A stretch of DNA of 64,000 nucleotides from Methylomicrobium lacus LW14 (GTDB lineage: Bacteria > Pseudomonadota > Gammaproteobacteria > Methylococcales > Methylomonadaceae), in contig NZ_AZUN01000001.1 of the NCBI RefSeq assembly GCF_000527095.1, positions 682,001 through 746,000 of the forward strand. The letters are read 5' to 3'. The notes under the pieces were generated by a model that saw only the letters and a list, made by a program, of their open reading frames with translations, was not told where the DNA came from and made no database searches. Both the position numbers and the translations under genes were made by a program. Position 1 is the first letter of the stretch. Every line of letters starts with the position of its first letter. This document shows positions 41,877-51,168 of this stretch, piece after piece.

Positions 41877-43109
41877 ATGAGCCGCGTGGAAATCCTATCC
41901 GATACCCCTAAAATTCTGGTGATCAATTGCGGCAGTTCTTCGATCAAATATGGACTGTTTGCGATGAAGCCAGGGCATTTGCTTGCCAGCGGACTGCTGG
42001 AGCGCATCGGTGAAGGTGCCAGCCTGATCCGGCACCGGGCAGAAAATGCCCAAGGCGAGTTGGTCGAGGCCCGGCAGGAAATCGATGCTCCCGATCACCG
42101 CGCGGCTTTCAACGTTATTGCCGCGATTTTACACGGTACCGTCGGTTTTGAAGCAGGGGATGGGCCGGATGCGATCGGTCACCGGGTGGTCCATGGCGGC
42201 GAGGCCTTTTCGGCATCGGTCGCGATCGATCAGACGGTGATCGATACGATTCGAAAGCTGATCCCGTTGGCGCCGCTGCATAATCCGGCCAATCTGACCG
42301 GCATTGAAGCCTGCCGGGACATTTTTCCGGCGGTGCCGCAGGTTGCCGTTTTCGATACCGCTTTCCATCAGACCATGCCGCCGCATGCGTTTCGCTATGC
42401 GATCCCGGAAGCCTGGTATAGCGGCCACGGCATACGCCGCTACGGGTTTCACGGCAGTTCCCATCGTTATGTCGCAAGCCGGGCGGCCGACTATTTGCAG
42501 CGCCCGCTCGAAGATCTTAAATTGATTACTCTTCATCTCGGCAATGGCGCCAGCGCCGCGGCCATACAACACGGCCGCTGTATCGATACCTCGATGGGCT
42601 TCACCCCTTTGGAAGGCCTGGTGATGGGCACTCGCTGCGGCGATCTGGATGCGGCAATACCGCTTTATCTGGAAAACGTTCTGGACCAGAGCGCTGGCGA
42701 TCTGCAGGAAGCCCTCAACCGGGACTCCGGCTTGAAGGGGCTATGCGGCAGCAACGACTTGCGCGAAGTGCTGGCCGGCGAGCAGGGTGGTGACGAACGC
42801 GCCCGGCTGGCGTTGGAGGTTTACTGTTATCGCATCCGAAAATATATCGGCGCTTATTTTGTCGCGCTGGACGGTCTTGATGCACTGATTTTTACCGGCG
42901 GCGTCGGCGAAAATGCGGCTTTGATTCGAAACCGGGTCTGTCAGGGCCTGGAAAAACTCGGCATCGCGATCGATCAGGAAGCCAATGATAGATCATTTGA
43001 AGAAATCGGCGAGATAGGGCGTAGCGGGCACTCGGTTCGCGTTCTGGCCGTGCGCACGAACGAAGAGTTACAAATCGCGCGCGAAACGCTGGCAGTCTTG
43101 ACCGGCTAG
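41877..43109 (+). CDS. ackA: acetate kinase
   Basis: 410 residues. Family motifs: ILVINCGSSSIKYGLFAM at the N-terminus, VGHRVVHGGE-like IGHRVVHGGEAFS, AVFDTAFHQTMPPHAFRYAI with YRRYGFHGSSHRYV-like RRYGFHGSSHRYVASRA, LHLGNGASAAAIQHGRCIDT and LDALIFTGGVGENAALIR. The enzyme makes acetate and ATP from acetyl phosphate. With xfp it would form a short carbon-to-acetate route. The region between the two genes is eroded, but both ends are intact. Confidence 0.96.
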   Translation: MSRVEILSDTPKILVINCGSSSIKYGLFAMKPGHLLASGLLERIGEGASLIRHRAENAQGELVEARQEIDAPDHRAAFNVIAAILHGTVGFEAGDGPDAIGHRVVHGGEAFSASVAIDQTVIDTIRKLIPLAPLHNPANLTGIEACRDIFPAVPQVAVFDTAFHQTMPPHAFRYAIPEAWYSGHGIRRYGFHGSSHRYVASRAADYLQRPLEDLKLITLHLGNGASAAAIQHGRCIDTSMGFTPLEGLVMGTRCGDLDAAIPLYLENVLDQSAGDLQEALNRDSGLKGLCGSNDLREVLAGEQGGDERARLALEVYCYRIRKYIGAYFVALDGLDALIFTGGVGENAALIRNRVCQGLEKLGIAIDQEANDRSFEEIGEIGRSGHSVRVLAVRTNEELQIARETLAVLTG

Positions 43110-43128
43110 CGAGCGTATCGCTTTTTCT
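43106..43128 (+). terminator. weak terminator candidate after ackA
   Basis: TAGCGAGCGTATCGCTTTTT at about 43108-43127 forms a 5-bp stem (AGCGA/TCGCT) with a T-run. The stem is short, so support is modest. Confidence 0.35.
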
Positions 43129-43377
43129 GGAGTTTTTATGCGGTTGCACCCAAATAAACTGAAGCCCAATTAAATTTAAATCACTTCAGCCTTATTGCGA
43201 GGCGATAGGGCGGTTGCCTGAAGGATTGCTAATTCACGCTATCTGCGAGCGTGCAAAAAAAGTCCTACCAATCCAGCCAACATAACTGCAATGTATAGCT
43301 GGCCACTGATCACTTCCAAATAAGCAAGTGTCCGCGCCAGCGGCGCCCGCTAGCCAGGATCTTGATGCCAGTTCCGC

Positions 43378-44385
43378 CTATGTCTTGATTGGGCTTCCTA
43401 CACCTACGGTTACAGGCGCGGCTTCATGCTCAGGTTCGGTTGAATGACTAAACGGATTCTTATTAGCAATTCCAAATGGCACATGAACCATCGGAATATC
43501 GCCCGCGGGCGACTCCAAATGACTTCGCTGATCGTCAAAAAACATGTGGGGTTTAATAATAGTCAGTATTCTGTATTTCTCCATCCCCCCTAATAAAAAG
43601 AATTCGTCTGCTGAAACCCCCCAATTTTTCAGAGTGGTCACGACGCGCTCGTGTGCTGGAGCGTTTCGTGCCGTGACAATCGCAATTCTCAGAATTTTTT
43701 TGTAGTTAGGTTCCTCCTTCAGCTTTTTCTCTTCCAATTTCTGCATGAAGGAAAGTTTTTTGAAGAGATCTGCAAGTGGCCCTTGCTGATGAGGTATGAA
43801 CTGCATTTTGAATTCGTGAGCCTGAAATTCAGCAAGATCGTTATTCTTCTTGAATACAGATTCTGCCTCGTCATCTACAATCACTCCATCAAAGTCAAAA
43901 GCCACTCTAAGCTCAGTGTCTAGTTCATCATCGTAAACTTTTGATGGGAGTACAACGCCTGCAGGATAATTCGCGTCTATCGCTTTTTGAACATCGTCTT
44001 CGTTCGCACTCAGAAATAGCGATGCATTGAAGGCGGGGACGTATTCGTGTGGAGAGCGACCTGTCATGAAGGCCGCCCTTGTAATATCAAGGCCGTAATG
44101 TCTTATTGAACGAAAAACCCGCAACCCCGTTTCTGGCGAGTTTCTGGACAAGAGAACCACCTCTACCGGAGCCTGCTTTGGAAACGCTTGATTTATTGCA
44201 AGAAATCTACGTATAAATGGGAATGCGACGCCTTTGTCGAGTATCACATTCTGGTTTTGTTCCTGGTAGCTTTTATAAGCGACGGGGCCTTGCTCGCGAA
44301 AAATGCGGTCGGATTGGCCGAGGTCGAACAGGGCACTCGATGAGACCGCGATCACGAATTTTTTGTCGATCGGATAGGACATCAA
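43378..44385 (-). CDS. 5'-nucleotidase family protein (cytosolic NT5C1/PF06189 type)
   Basis: 335 residues. KKFVIAVSSSALFDLGQSDR at the start, VVLLSRNSPETGLRVFRSIR then AFMTGRSPHEY, RVAFDFDGVIVDDEAE with the DFDGV phosphatase loop, and KPHMFFDDQRSHL near the end. These match the cytosolic 5'-nucleotidase 1 family, which hydrolyses nucleoside monophosphates. The gene is convergent with ackA and 21 bp upstream of the mepA stop in the same direction. Confidence 0.9.
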   Translation of the reverse strand: MMSYPIDKKFVIAVSSSALFDLGQSDRIFREQGPVAYKSYQEQNQNVILDKGVAFPFIRRFLAINQAFPKQAPVEVVLLSRNSPETGLRVFRSIRHYGLDITRAAFMTGRSPHEYVPAFNASLFLSANEDDVQKAIDANYPAGVVLPSKVYDDELDTELRVAFDFDGVIVDDEAESVFKKNNDLAEFQAHEFKMQFIPHQQGPLADLFKKLSFMQKLEEKKLKEEPNYKKILRIAIVTARNAPAHERVVTTLKNWGVSADEFFLLGGMEKYRILTIIKPHMFFDDQRSHLESPAGDIPMVHVPFGIANKNPFSHSTEPEHEAAPVTVGVGSPIKT

Positions 44386-44406
44386 TCGGCCTTATAAATT
44401 TTAGCC

Positions 44407-45249
44407 TTAGCGGTACAAAACCTGATCACACCGCGCCGGTAAAACCGGCGCCTTCGGCGGCGGCAGTTTTTTCGCGGGCGCCTTGGCTTCGGCCGAAAAC
44501 CACCAGGCCAGGGAGGCATCGCAGCCGTCGCCGGCGGGCAGCGGTTCCTGCCCTTCGCAAGAGCGGCTATCCTGCGGACATTTCAGGCGGACATGGAAGT
44601 GGTCGTCATGTTTCCACCAGGGGCGGATTTTGCGCAGCCAGTTTTGCCCTGCGTGAGTCCGGCAGAGTTCTCGCTTGACGCCGGCATTCACGAACAGCCG
44701 GTCGACTTCCGGCATTTCCGCAGTGATTTGCAGTATCCGTTCATTCGCTTTCGACCATTGCCGGCTGTCGATCAGGTCGGAATGATCGCGCAGCACCGAA
44801 GGCGCATTCCAGCTTTCGCGTTCGTTATAGGCCAGCGTCCGGCTTTCGGCCTGCTTCGACAACAGGAACCAGATGTCGACATCCAGTCCGGTTTGGTGGC
44901 TGCGGTGCCCGGTTAAAGTCGGGCCGCCGCGCGGCTGTCCCATGTCGCCGATCAACAGCACGCCAAGGTGTTCGGCCGCGGCGCTTTGTCCCAAAGCTTG
45001 GATAAAATTTTTCAGGTTGGGGTGGCCGTAATCGCGGTGCCTGGAAAGGCGCATCACCTGATAGCCGGCGCCGTTCGGCGGCAGTTCGACCGCGCCGCTC
45101 AGGCAGCCCGCTGTATAGGAGCCTATGCTTTCGGCGCCGGGTCCGAGCGCGGCGGGTGTTTTGACGCCGGCCCACGGATGGGTTCCGGAATGAGCGGAAA
45201 TCGGGTTAAATAGCGCCAAGCATACAAGCAATGAGGAGATTCTTTTCAT
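44407..45249 (-). CDS. mepA: penicillin-insensitive murein DD-endopeptidase MepA
   Basis: 280 residues with a signal peptide (SSLLVCLALFNPISAHSG). Zinc-site motifs: HRSHQTGLDVDIWF and KHDDHFHVRLKCP. SIGSYTAGCLSGAVELP near the N-terminus is typical. The enzyme cuts cross-links in peptidoglycan in the periplasm. The Pro/Lys-rich C-terminal tail (KAPAKKLPPPKAPVLPAR) is longer than in E. coli. Confidence 0.95.
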   Translation of the reverse strand: MKRISSLLVCLALFNPISAHSGTHPWAGVKTPAALGPGAESIGSYTAGCLSGAVELPPNGAGYQVMRLSRHRDYGHPNLKNFIQALGQSAAAEHLGVLLIGDMGQPRGGPTLTGHRSHQTGLDVDIWFLLSKQAESRTLAYNERESWNAPSVLRDHSDLIDSRQWSKANERILQITAEMPEVDRLFVNAGVKRELCRTHAGQNWLRKIRPWWKHDDHFHVRLKCPQDSRSCEGQEPLPAGDGCDASLAWWFSAEAKAPAKKLPPPKAPVLPARCDQVLYR

Positions 45250-45538
45250 AACGAACGGTAAACAGTTGCGCGGACTGATTCGGCGTGGATCATCAGCGCA
45301 TTGTACAGATTTTTTGACGCGGATGCGTTGGTCTTTCGACTGGGGGGATTAACCGATTTCTAATTGGCTAGAATGCTTGATAGGATAGTCAAGCCCGAAA
45401 AATTGTTGTCCATGGGTCTTGGATTCATCAAGGATTCAGGGTGAACGGTTTTTAATCGCGTCTTGTCAAATTCTCGCATTTCTCCTTGCGATTTTAAGCG
45501 AGTCCTACAACACGGTTTTATTTGGAACACTCAAACCC

Positions 45539-46705
45539 ATGACCCTCAGACTTATCCCTTCAGTCGTTATTTTATTCGGCGCCATGAGCCAAAACAGCTG
45601 GGCCGAATCCTTCAATCTGCCGCTTCACGCGGACTACAGCCTGATCAAAAATGCGCTGGTCTCGCAGCTTTTTACCGGTCCCGGCAAGACCGCGAATGTC
45701 TGGAAAGACCGCCAGAATTGCAGTTTTTTGCAGCTTGCGAACCCGCAGATGGACGGTCAGAACGGGCAGGTGCATTTGAAAAACAATGTGCATGTTCGCT
45801 TCGGCACCGGCATGAACGGCCAGTGTCTGCCGCTTTTCGAGTGGAGCGGCTTGCTCGAAACCTGGCAGCAGCCGACGATCAATCCGCAGCAGACCGTACT
45901 CAGTCTGCCGGTCACCCAGGCGAAGGCCTACGATCAGTCCGGGATTCCGTTGAATGTGGACAAGTTGCAGGATTTGCTGAGGCGCTATGCGGAACCGCAG
46001 CTGGCGAGTCTGAAGGTCGATTTGAATCAATCGCGCGGCGACATCGAGCGCAAACTGGCCGACTATCTGCCGAAGGAAAACGAGGCGGAACTGCATCAGG
46101 TGATCAGTACGCTCAAATTTACCGGCGCGGCGGCCAAGGAAGAGGGCATCTCGGTGAGTCTCGGTTTCGAGGCGCCGGTGAAGCCACTGTCGAACACGCC
46201 TACCGCGCCGTTGTCGGCCGCCGAGCAACAGCAGTGGCAGCAAGCCTGGCAGTCCTGGGATGAGTTTTTGAGCAAGGCGATTCAGCAGGCGTCTTTGGAT
46301 TCGAACAACGAACAACTGCGCGATTCACTGACCGAAATTCTGCTCGATGCCCGCAGTTCCTTCCAGGCCGGCATCAAAGGCCAGCAGCCGGGCGGCAAGG
46401 ATCCGGTGCGGGTGTTTTTTACCGATACCTGGGAGCGCCTCGCGCCCGAGCTGAAGAACTTGGCCAAGCAATTGCCCGAAATTGAGGGCCTTCGCTATAT
46501 GACCTTCATCGCGGCGACCGACGTGATCTATCAACTGGAAAGCCTGGGCCGGCCGTTCGGTCTGGAAATCTCGTCCGAAGGCTTGCGGAAATTGGCGCGC
46601 ATCCTGATCAAGGGTCAGCAGGAGCGGGCGATGCCGCACGCTCCGGAAGCGCCGCGGGCTGAGGCCGGCTGGCAATCTAATCAAAACCAGGAGCTGCAGT
46701 TCTGA
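45539..46705 (+). CDS. exported protein of unknown function
   Basis: 388 residues from the ATG at 45539, where a signal peptide begins (TLRLIPSVVILFGAMSQNSW then AES). The mature part has FNLPLHADYSLIKNALVSQL and NVWKDRQNCSFLQLANPQMD, then a long helical middle with AEQQQWQQAWQSWDEF. No catalytic motif was recognised. It may be a periplasmic or outer-membrane binding protein. It ends 40 bp before a good terminator and is probably a single-gene unit. Confidence 0.75.
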   Translation: MTLRLIPSVVILFGAMSQNSWAESFNLPLHADYSLIKNALVSQLFTGPGKTANVWKDRQNCSFLQLANPQMDGQNGQVHLKNNVHVRFGTGMNGQCLPLFEWSGLLETWQQPTINPQQTVLSLPVTQAKAYDQSGIPLNVDKLQDLLRRYAEPQLASLKVDLNQSRGDIERKLADYLPKENEAELHQVISTLKFTGAAAKEEGISVSLGFEAPVKPLSNTPTAPLSAAEQQQWQQAWQSWDEFLSKAIQQASLDSNNEQLRDSLTEILLDARSSFQAGIKGQQPGGKDPVRVFFTDTWERLAPELKNLAKQLPEIEGLRYMTFIAATDVIYQLESLGRPFGLEISSEGLRKLARILIKGQQERAMPHAPEAPRAEAGWQSNQNQELQF

Positions 46706-46744
46706 CCTTATTATCGGCAGGCGATTAACCCCTCCTCGTCTTTC

Positions 46745-46775
46745 CAGGCGGTTATTTCTAACCGCCTGATTTTCC
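46745..46775 (+). terminator. intrinsic terminator before the ter operon
   Basis: CAGGCGGTTA (46745-46754) and TAACCGCCTG (46759-46768) form a perfect 10-bp stem with loop TTTC, followed by ATTTT. It ends the transcript of the preceding exported protein and separates it from the ter operon. Confidence 0.85.
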
Positions 46776-46899
46776 TGTCAAACGGCGTTCGCAATTCATT
46801 AAGTTTTGTGAACTTCGCGAGTTTCTTCTATCCTATTACGGATTCGTACTTCTAAAACACGCGACGATTCAATCCTACAAAGCTTCGAGGAGGGTAACT

Positions 46900-47475
46900 A
46901 TGGGAATTTCCCTGAGCAAGGGCGGTAATATTAGCCTGTCCAAGACTGATCCCACGCTAAAGAATGTGCTGGTCGGTCTCGGCTGGGATGTCAGGGCCAC
47001 CGACGGCTCCGATTATGACCTGGATGCGAGCGCATTCATGGTCAAGGAAGACGGCAAGGTGCGGTCCGACAGCGATTTCATTTTTTACAATCAAACCAAA
47101 TCGACCTGCGGTTCGGTCGAGCATACCGGCGACAACCGCACCGGCGCGGGCGACGGCGACGATGAGACGGTCGTCGTCCTGCTCGACAAAGTCCCCGCCG
47201 ATATTCAGCGTGTTGCCTTCACGGTCACGATACATGATGCCGAGGCGCGCAAGCAAAATTTCGGCCAGGTTGCCAGCGCCTATGTCCGCATCGTGAACAA
47301 GGACACGAACAATGAAGTCGCGCGTTACGATTTGAGCGAGGATGCCTCGATCGAAACCGCGATGATTTTCGGCGAAATCTACCGCCACGGCGGCGAGTGG
47401 AAATTTCGCGCGGTAGGACAAGGCTATGCCGGCGGTCTTGGCGCACTGGCGCGGCAATACGGCATTAACGTTTAA
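46900..47475 (+). CDS. TerD-family protein (TerD/TerE type), first copy
   Basis: 191 residues. Typical start GISLSKGGNISLSKTDPTLK, then GWDVRATDGSDYDLDASAFM and GDNRTGAGDGDDETVVVLLD, which contain the acidic Ca2+-binding residues. ASIETAMIFGEIYRHGGEWK near the end is also diagnostic. TerD proteins bind Ca2+ and act in a membrane-linked stress complex connected with tellurite and phage resistance. It opens the operon after an AGGAGG site at 46888-46893. It is close in sequence to the next gene. Confidence 0.93.
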   Translation: MGISLSKGGNISLSKTDPTLKNVLVGLGWDVRATDGSDYDLDASAFMVKEDGKVRSDSDFIFYNQTKSTCGSVEHTGDNRTGAGDGDDETVVVLLDKVPADIQRVAFTVTIHDAEARKQNFGQVASAYVRIVNKDTNNEVARYDLSEDASIETAMIFGEIYRHGGEWKFRAVGQGYAGGLGALARQYGINV

Positions 47476-47512
47476 AACACAGATTCAATCCAACACTAAG
47501 AGGAACATCACG

Positions 47513-48088
47513 ATGGCGATTTCACTGAGCAAAGGCGGCAATGTCAATTTGAGTAAAGAAGCGCCCGGTCTGAATAAAATCCTGGTCGGTTTGGGCTGGG
47601 ATGCGCGCGCGACCGACGGTGCGGCGTTCGACCTCGACGCCAGCGCTTTCCTGGTCAAGCTGGACGGCAAGGTCCGTTCCGATAACGATTTCTGCTTCTA
47701 CAACAACAAATCGGTTGCGGACGGCGCGGTCGCGCACGCCGGGGACAATCTGACCGGTGCCGGCGAGGGCGATGACGAAGTCGTCAAGGTCGAATTGAGC
47801 AAGATTCCCGCCGATCTGGACAAGGTCGTCTTCGCGGTCACGATTCATGACGCGGAAGCGCGCAAACAAAATTTCGGCCAGGTCAGCCGCGCCTATATCC
47901 GCATCGTGAACGAGGCAGGCGGCCAGGAAATCGCGCGTTACGATCTGAGCGAAGATGCCTCGATCGAAACCGCGATGATCTTCGGCGAAATCTACCGGGT
48001 CGGCGCCGACTGGAAATTCAAGGCAGTCGGCCAGGGTTATGCCGGTGGCCTCGGACCGTTGGCGTCTTCATTCGGCGTGAATGTCTAG
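47513..48088 (+). CDS. TerD-family protein (TerD/TerE type), second copy
   Basis: 191 residues from the ATG at 47513, preceded by AGAGGAAC; the frame is open upstream, but that part overlaps the first copy's end. The motifs are the same as in the first copy (AISLSKGGNVNLSKEAPGLN, FDLDASAFLV, GDNLTGAGEGDDEVV). The two are about equally long and obviously a tandem duplication. Acidic loops are kept, so Ca2+ binding is likely in both. Confidence 0.93.
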   Translation: MAISLSKGGNVNLSKEAPGLNKILVGLGWDARATDGAAFDLDASAFLVKLDGKVRSDNDFCFYNNKSVADGAVAHAGDNLTGAGEGDDEVVKVELSKIPADLDKVVFAVTIHDAEARKQNFGQVSRAYIRIVNEAGGQEIARYDLSEDASIETAMIFGEIYRVGADWKFKAVGQGYAGGLGPLASSFGVNV

Positions 48089-48107
48089 TACCGTTTAAAT
48101 CAGCCGC

Positions 48108-49361
48108 ATGGAAATCTCCAAGGGACAGCGGCTGCCGCTGTCCTCGCTGGTCGCCGGCGCGCTCCCGACGATTCAGATCGGACTGCACATCAGCGGCTTG
48201 GACGCCGCGCTCGATTTCGCCTGTTTCGGCCTGGATGCGCAGCAAAAACTGTCCGACGACCGCTACATGACCTTCTACAACCAGCCGAAAACGCCGTGCG
48301 GCGGTGTCGAACTGGCGGTTCCGGCCGGTGATCAGGCGGGGTTTCTGTGCAGGCTGGGCAACTTGCCGGCTTCGGTCGACCGTCTGGTATTTACCGTCGC
48401 CATCGACGGCAGCGGCGTAATGAGGCAAATCCGGTCCGGCCATCTGCGCTTTTTGCAGGACGGCAAGGAGTCTGCGCGCTTTGCTTTTAGCGGTCTGGAT
48501 TTTCAGGACGAAAAAGCCCTGATGCTCGGCGAGCTTTACCGGAAGGATGGCGCGTGGCGTTTCAGCGCGACCGGTCAGGGTTTCAACGGCGGCCTGGCGG
48601 CATTGGTCAAACATTTCGGCGGCGAGGTCGAGGAGGAAATACCGGTACCGCCGCCGAGTGCCAAACTGTCGCTCGAAAAGAAAATTGCGGCCCATGCGCC
48701 GAAACTGGTCGATCTGGCCAAAAAAGCGGCCGTCTCCCTGGAAAAGCATCGCCTGCACGCAACGATAGCCAGGGTCGCTCTGGTGCTGGATGCCTCCGGT
48801 TCGATGAGCGGCCAATACAGCAAAGGCCGCGTACAGGAAGTGATCGAACGGCTGTTGCCGCTGGCGGTGCATTTCGATGACGACGGCGAACTGGATGTGT
48901 GGGCGTTTTCGCGCCAGGCGCTGGCTTTGCCGCCCGCGACGCTGGCCAATTATGCCGATTACATCAACACCGCCGAGCGCGGCTGGCGCCATTGGGGCCT
49001 GATGAGCACCAACAACGAGCCGGCCGTGATCGAAAAGGTGATAGCACATTACCGGGGCACAGGCTTGCCGGTTTTGGTGATCTTCGTCAGCGACGGCGGC
49101 GTCAGCCTGAACAAGGAAATCAAGCAATTGCTGACCGATGTGGCATCACTGCCGATTTTCTGGCAGTTTGTCGGGATCGGCGGCCGGCAATACGGCATCC
49201 TGGAAAAACTCGATACGATGGCCGGGCGCGTGGTGGACAATTGCGGATTTTTCGCGCTGGACGACCTGCATAGCATCGACGAACAAGCTTTGTATGACCG
49301 ATTGCTGGGCGAGTTTCCCGAGTGGCTCGAAGCGGCCAAAAGCCAAGGCATCGTCCGTTGA
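48108..49361 (+). CDS. TerF-type protein: TerD-like domain plus von Willebrand A domain
   Basis: 417 residues. Residues 1-170 are a divergent TerD domain (SLVAGALPTIQIGLHISGLD, YNQPKTPCGGVELAV, GQGFNGGLAALVKHFGG), which has lost several acidic residues. A Pro-rich linker leads to a VWA domain with the MIDAS motif DASGSM at 228-233 and VIFVSDGGVSLNKEIK near 325. VWA domains bind metal and mediate assembly. The TerD-VWA fusion is typical of TerF. Confidence 0.9.
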   Translation: MEISKGQRLPLSSLVAGALPTIQIGLHISGLDAALDFACFGLDAQQKLSDDRYMTFYNQPKTPCGGVELAVPAGDQAGFLCRLGNLPASVDRLVFTVAIDGSGVMRQIRSGHLRFLQDGKESARFAFSGLDFQDEKALMLGELYRKDGAWRFSATGQGFNGGLAALVKHFGGEVEEEIPVPPPSAKLSLEKKIAAHAPKLVDLAKKAAVSLEKHRLHATIARVALVLDASGSMSGQYSKGRVQEVIERLLPLAVHFDDDGELDVWAFSRQALALPPATLANYADYINTAERGWRHWGLMSTNNEPAVIEKVIAHYRGTGLPVLVIFVSDGGVSLNKEIKQLLTDVASLPIFWQFVGIGGRQYGILEKLDTMAGRVVDNCGFFALDDLHSIDEQALYDRLLGEFPEWLEAAKSQGIVR

Positions 49362-49417
49362 TGCGCTAGAATCAACCAATCAATAACCAAGAAACGCTAA
49401 ACACAGAGGGCAAAGCA

Positions 49418-50011
49418 ATGGGTATCAGTTTACAGAAAGGCCAAAAAATCTCGCTGAACAAGGAAGCGGGCGGCGAGTTGAACAAGGTGATCATGGGCCT
49501 CGGCTGGGATGCGAAAAAAGCCGGCGGCGGTCTCTTGAAAGGCATGTTCGGCGGTGGTGGCGCTGCCTCGATCGACCTGGACGCATCCTGTGTGCTGTTC
49601 GACGAACAAAAGAAGATCGTCGATACGGTCTGGTTCCGGCAATTGAAAAGCAAGGACGGCAGCGTCGTGCATACCGGCGACAACCGCACCGGCGCGGGCG
49701 ATGGCGACGACGAACAGATCATCGTCGACTTGAACAATGTGCCGGCGAATGTGAAGTCATTGGTATTCACGGTCAACTCTTTTACGAATCAGACATTCGA
49801 CCAGGTCGAAAATGCCTATTGCCGCCTGCTCGACAGCCGCAGCAACAAGGAAATCGCCCGTTATACGCTCAGTGCGCAAGGCTCGCATACCGCGCAGATC
49901 ATGGCGAAAGTGTATCGCCATGAAGGCGAATGGAAGATGCATGCGATCGGCGAAAACGGCCACGGCCGGACGATCGACAGCCTGTTGCCGCAAATCACCG
50001 CGAATCTGTAA
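49418..50011 (+). CDS. TerD-family protein (TerZ-like)
   Basis: 197 residues. Starts GISLQKGQKISLNKEAGGEL; a glycine-rich insertion GGGLLKGMFGGGGAAS replaces the loop before IDLDASCVLFDEQKK, a feature of the TerZ branch. GDNRTGAGDGDDEQIIVDL keeps the Ca2+ site. It precedes the ATP-grasp gene by 6 bp, so the structural and biosynthetic parts of the operon are tightly linked. Confidence 0.9.
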   Translation: MGISLQKGQKISLNKEAGGELNKVIMGLGWDAKKAGGGLLKGMFGGGGAASIDLDASCVLFDEQKKIVDTVWFRQLKSKDGSVVHTGDNRTGAGDGDDEQIIVDLNNVPANVKSLVFTVNSFTNQTFDQVENAYCRLLDSRSNKEIARYTLSAQGSHTAQIMAKVYRHEGEWKMHAIGENGHGRTIDSLLPQITANL

Positions 50012-50017
50012 GGCCGC

Positions 50018-51049
50018 ATGAGAATCTGGTTCAACAAGACCTTTTCGACGATCGGCGCGGTATTCAGACAACTGAAGGCGGGTTATCCGCATGGCGAGGT
50101 CACGATCGTGTGTACGCACACGCATCGGACCGCGACCGCCTTTCTGGCCGCCGACGACGCCTATCTGGAGCCTTCCGACCTGCATGGGCTGGACTATGTC
50201 GCTTGGTGCCTGGACTTTTGCCGCGAGCACCGGATCGATGTTTTTTGGCCGGGCAAGGAAGTGGCCCTGGCCTGTCAAAACCGGGAACAGTTCGAGTCCG
50301 CCGGCGTGAAGCTGATGGCGGCGGCCGATCACGACACGCTGACGCTGCTGAACAACAAGGCGCATTTTTATCAGGACCTTCCGAAGGAAGTCGCGCTGGC
50401 GATGGATTTTATCGCGGTCAATGATAGCGATTCCTTCGATCAGGCGGTCGAGACGCTGTCATCAAAACATAAGCGTTTGTGCGTGAAGCCGGCCGTTTCG
50501 GTGTATGGCCTGGGTTTTCGGATTCTGGACCCGGAGCGCGACAGCATCGTGCATTTGTTGAAGGGCGTTGAATACCAGATTCCTCTGCGGGAATTGCAGG
50601 GCGGCATGGCGAATACGCCGCATTTCGATACGCTCTTGGTGATGGAGCACCTGGGCGGCCCGGAATGGAGCGTCGATTGCGCGGCCCGGCACGGCGAGTT
50701 GCTGTGCGCGGTGCAACGCAAAAAATCGCCGTTGGCCGGCCATGGCCAGGCTATCGACAATCATCCCGACATCGCCGGGATGACCGAGCGTTTGATCCGG
50801 CATTACCGCCTGAACGGCTTGGTCAACATTCAATACAAGGAAGGCGAGTCGGGCCCGCGTCTGCTCGAGATCAATCCGCGCCCTTCCGGCGGTTTCGGCA
50901 TGGCCTGTCTTGCCGGCGCGAATCTGGCGAAGATTGCGCTCGAGGCCTTCAACGGCGAAACGCCGGAGATTCCGCCGCTGCGTTACGGGCTCAAGATAAG
51001 CGAAATCAACACGCCGGTGGTTTTGCTGGATGAAGCCTCTGTCGTCTGA
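50018..51049 (+). CDS. ATP-grasp ligase of the ter operon
   Basis: 343 residues. It starts MRIWFNKTFSTIGAVFRQLK, with KRLCVKPAVSVYGLGFRIL near 150-170 and the ATP-grasp end RLLEINPRPSGGFGMACLAG (metal-binding Glu/Asn). ATP-grasp enzymes join a carboxylate to an amine or thiol via an acyl phosphate. In published comparative genomics, this one belongs to the ter-linked biosynthetic set. Substrates unknown. Confidence 0.88.
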   Translation: MRIWFNKTFSTIGAVFRQLKAGYPHGEVTIVCTHTHRTATAFLAADDAYLEPSDLHGLDYVAWCLDFCREHRIDVFWPGKEVALACQNREQFESAGVKLMAAADHDTLTLLNNKAHFYQDLPKEVALAMDFIAVNDSDSFDQAVETLSSKHKRLCVKPAVSVYGLGFRILDPERDSIVHLLKGVEYQIPLRELQGGMANTPHFDTLLVMEHLGGPEWSVDCAARHGELLCAVQRKKSPLAGHGQAIDNHPDIAGMTERLIRHYRLNGLVNIQYKEGESGPRLLEINPRPSGGFGMACLAGANLAKIALEAFNGETPEIPPLRYGLKISEINTPVVLLDEASVV

Positions 51050-51168
51050 CGGTTTGGCATCATCCGTTCGTAATATTTATGCGCTAAACTTACGGGGCGG
51101 CTTGATCCGTCCCTCGCGTTAAAGCTACCTCAAATTGTTGCGCCAGCCCTTGCATTGAACAACTCCTG

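Noticed and set aside
43110..43377. Gene or RNA between ackA and the nucleotidase gene
   Set aside because: Only short frames and a weak hairpin; nothing could be supported.
48018..49127. 369-codon open frame antisense to the TerF-type gene
   Set aside because: Shadow of a well supported TerD-VWA gene; no recognisable domain.
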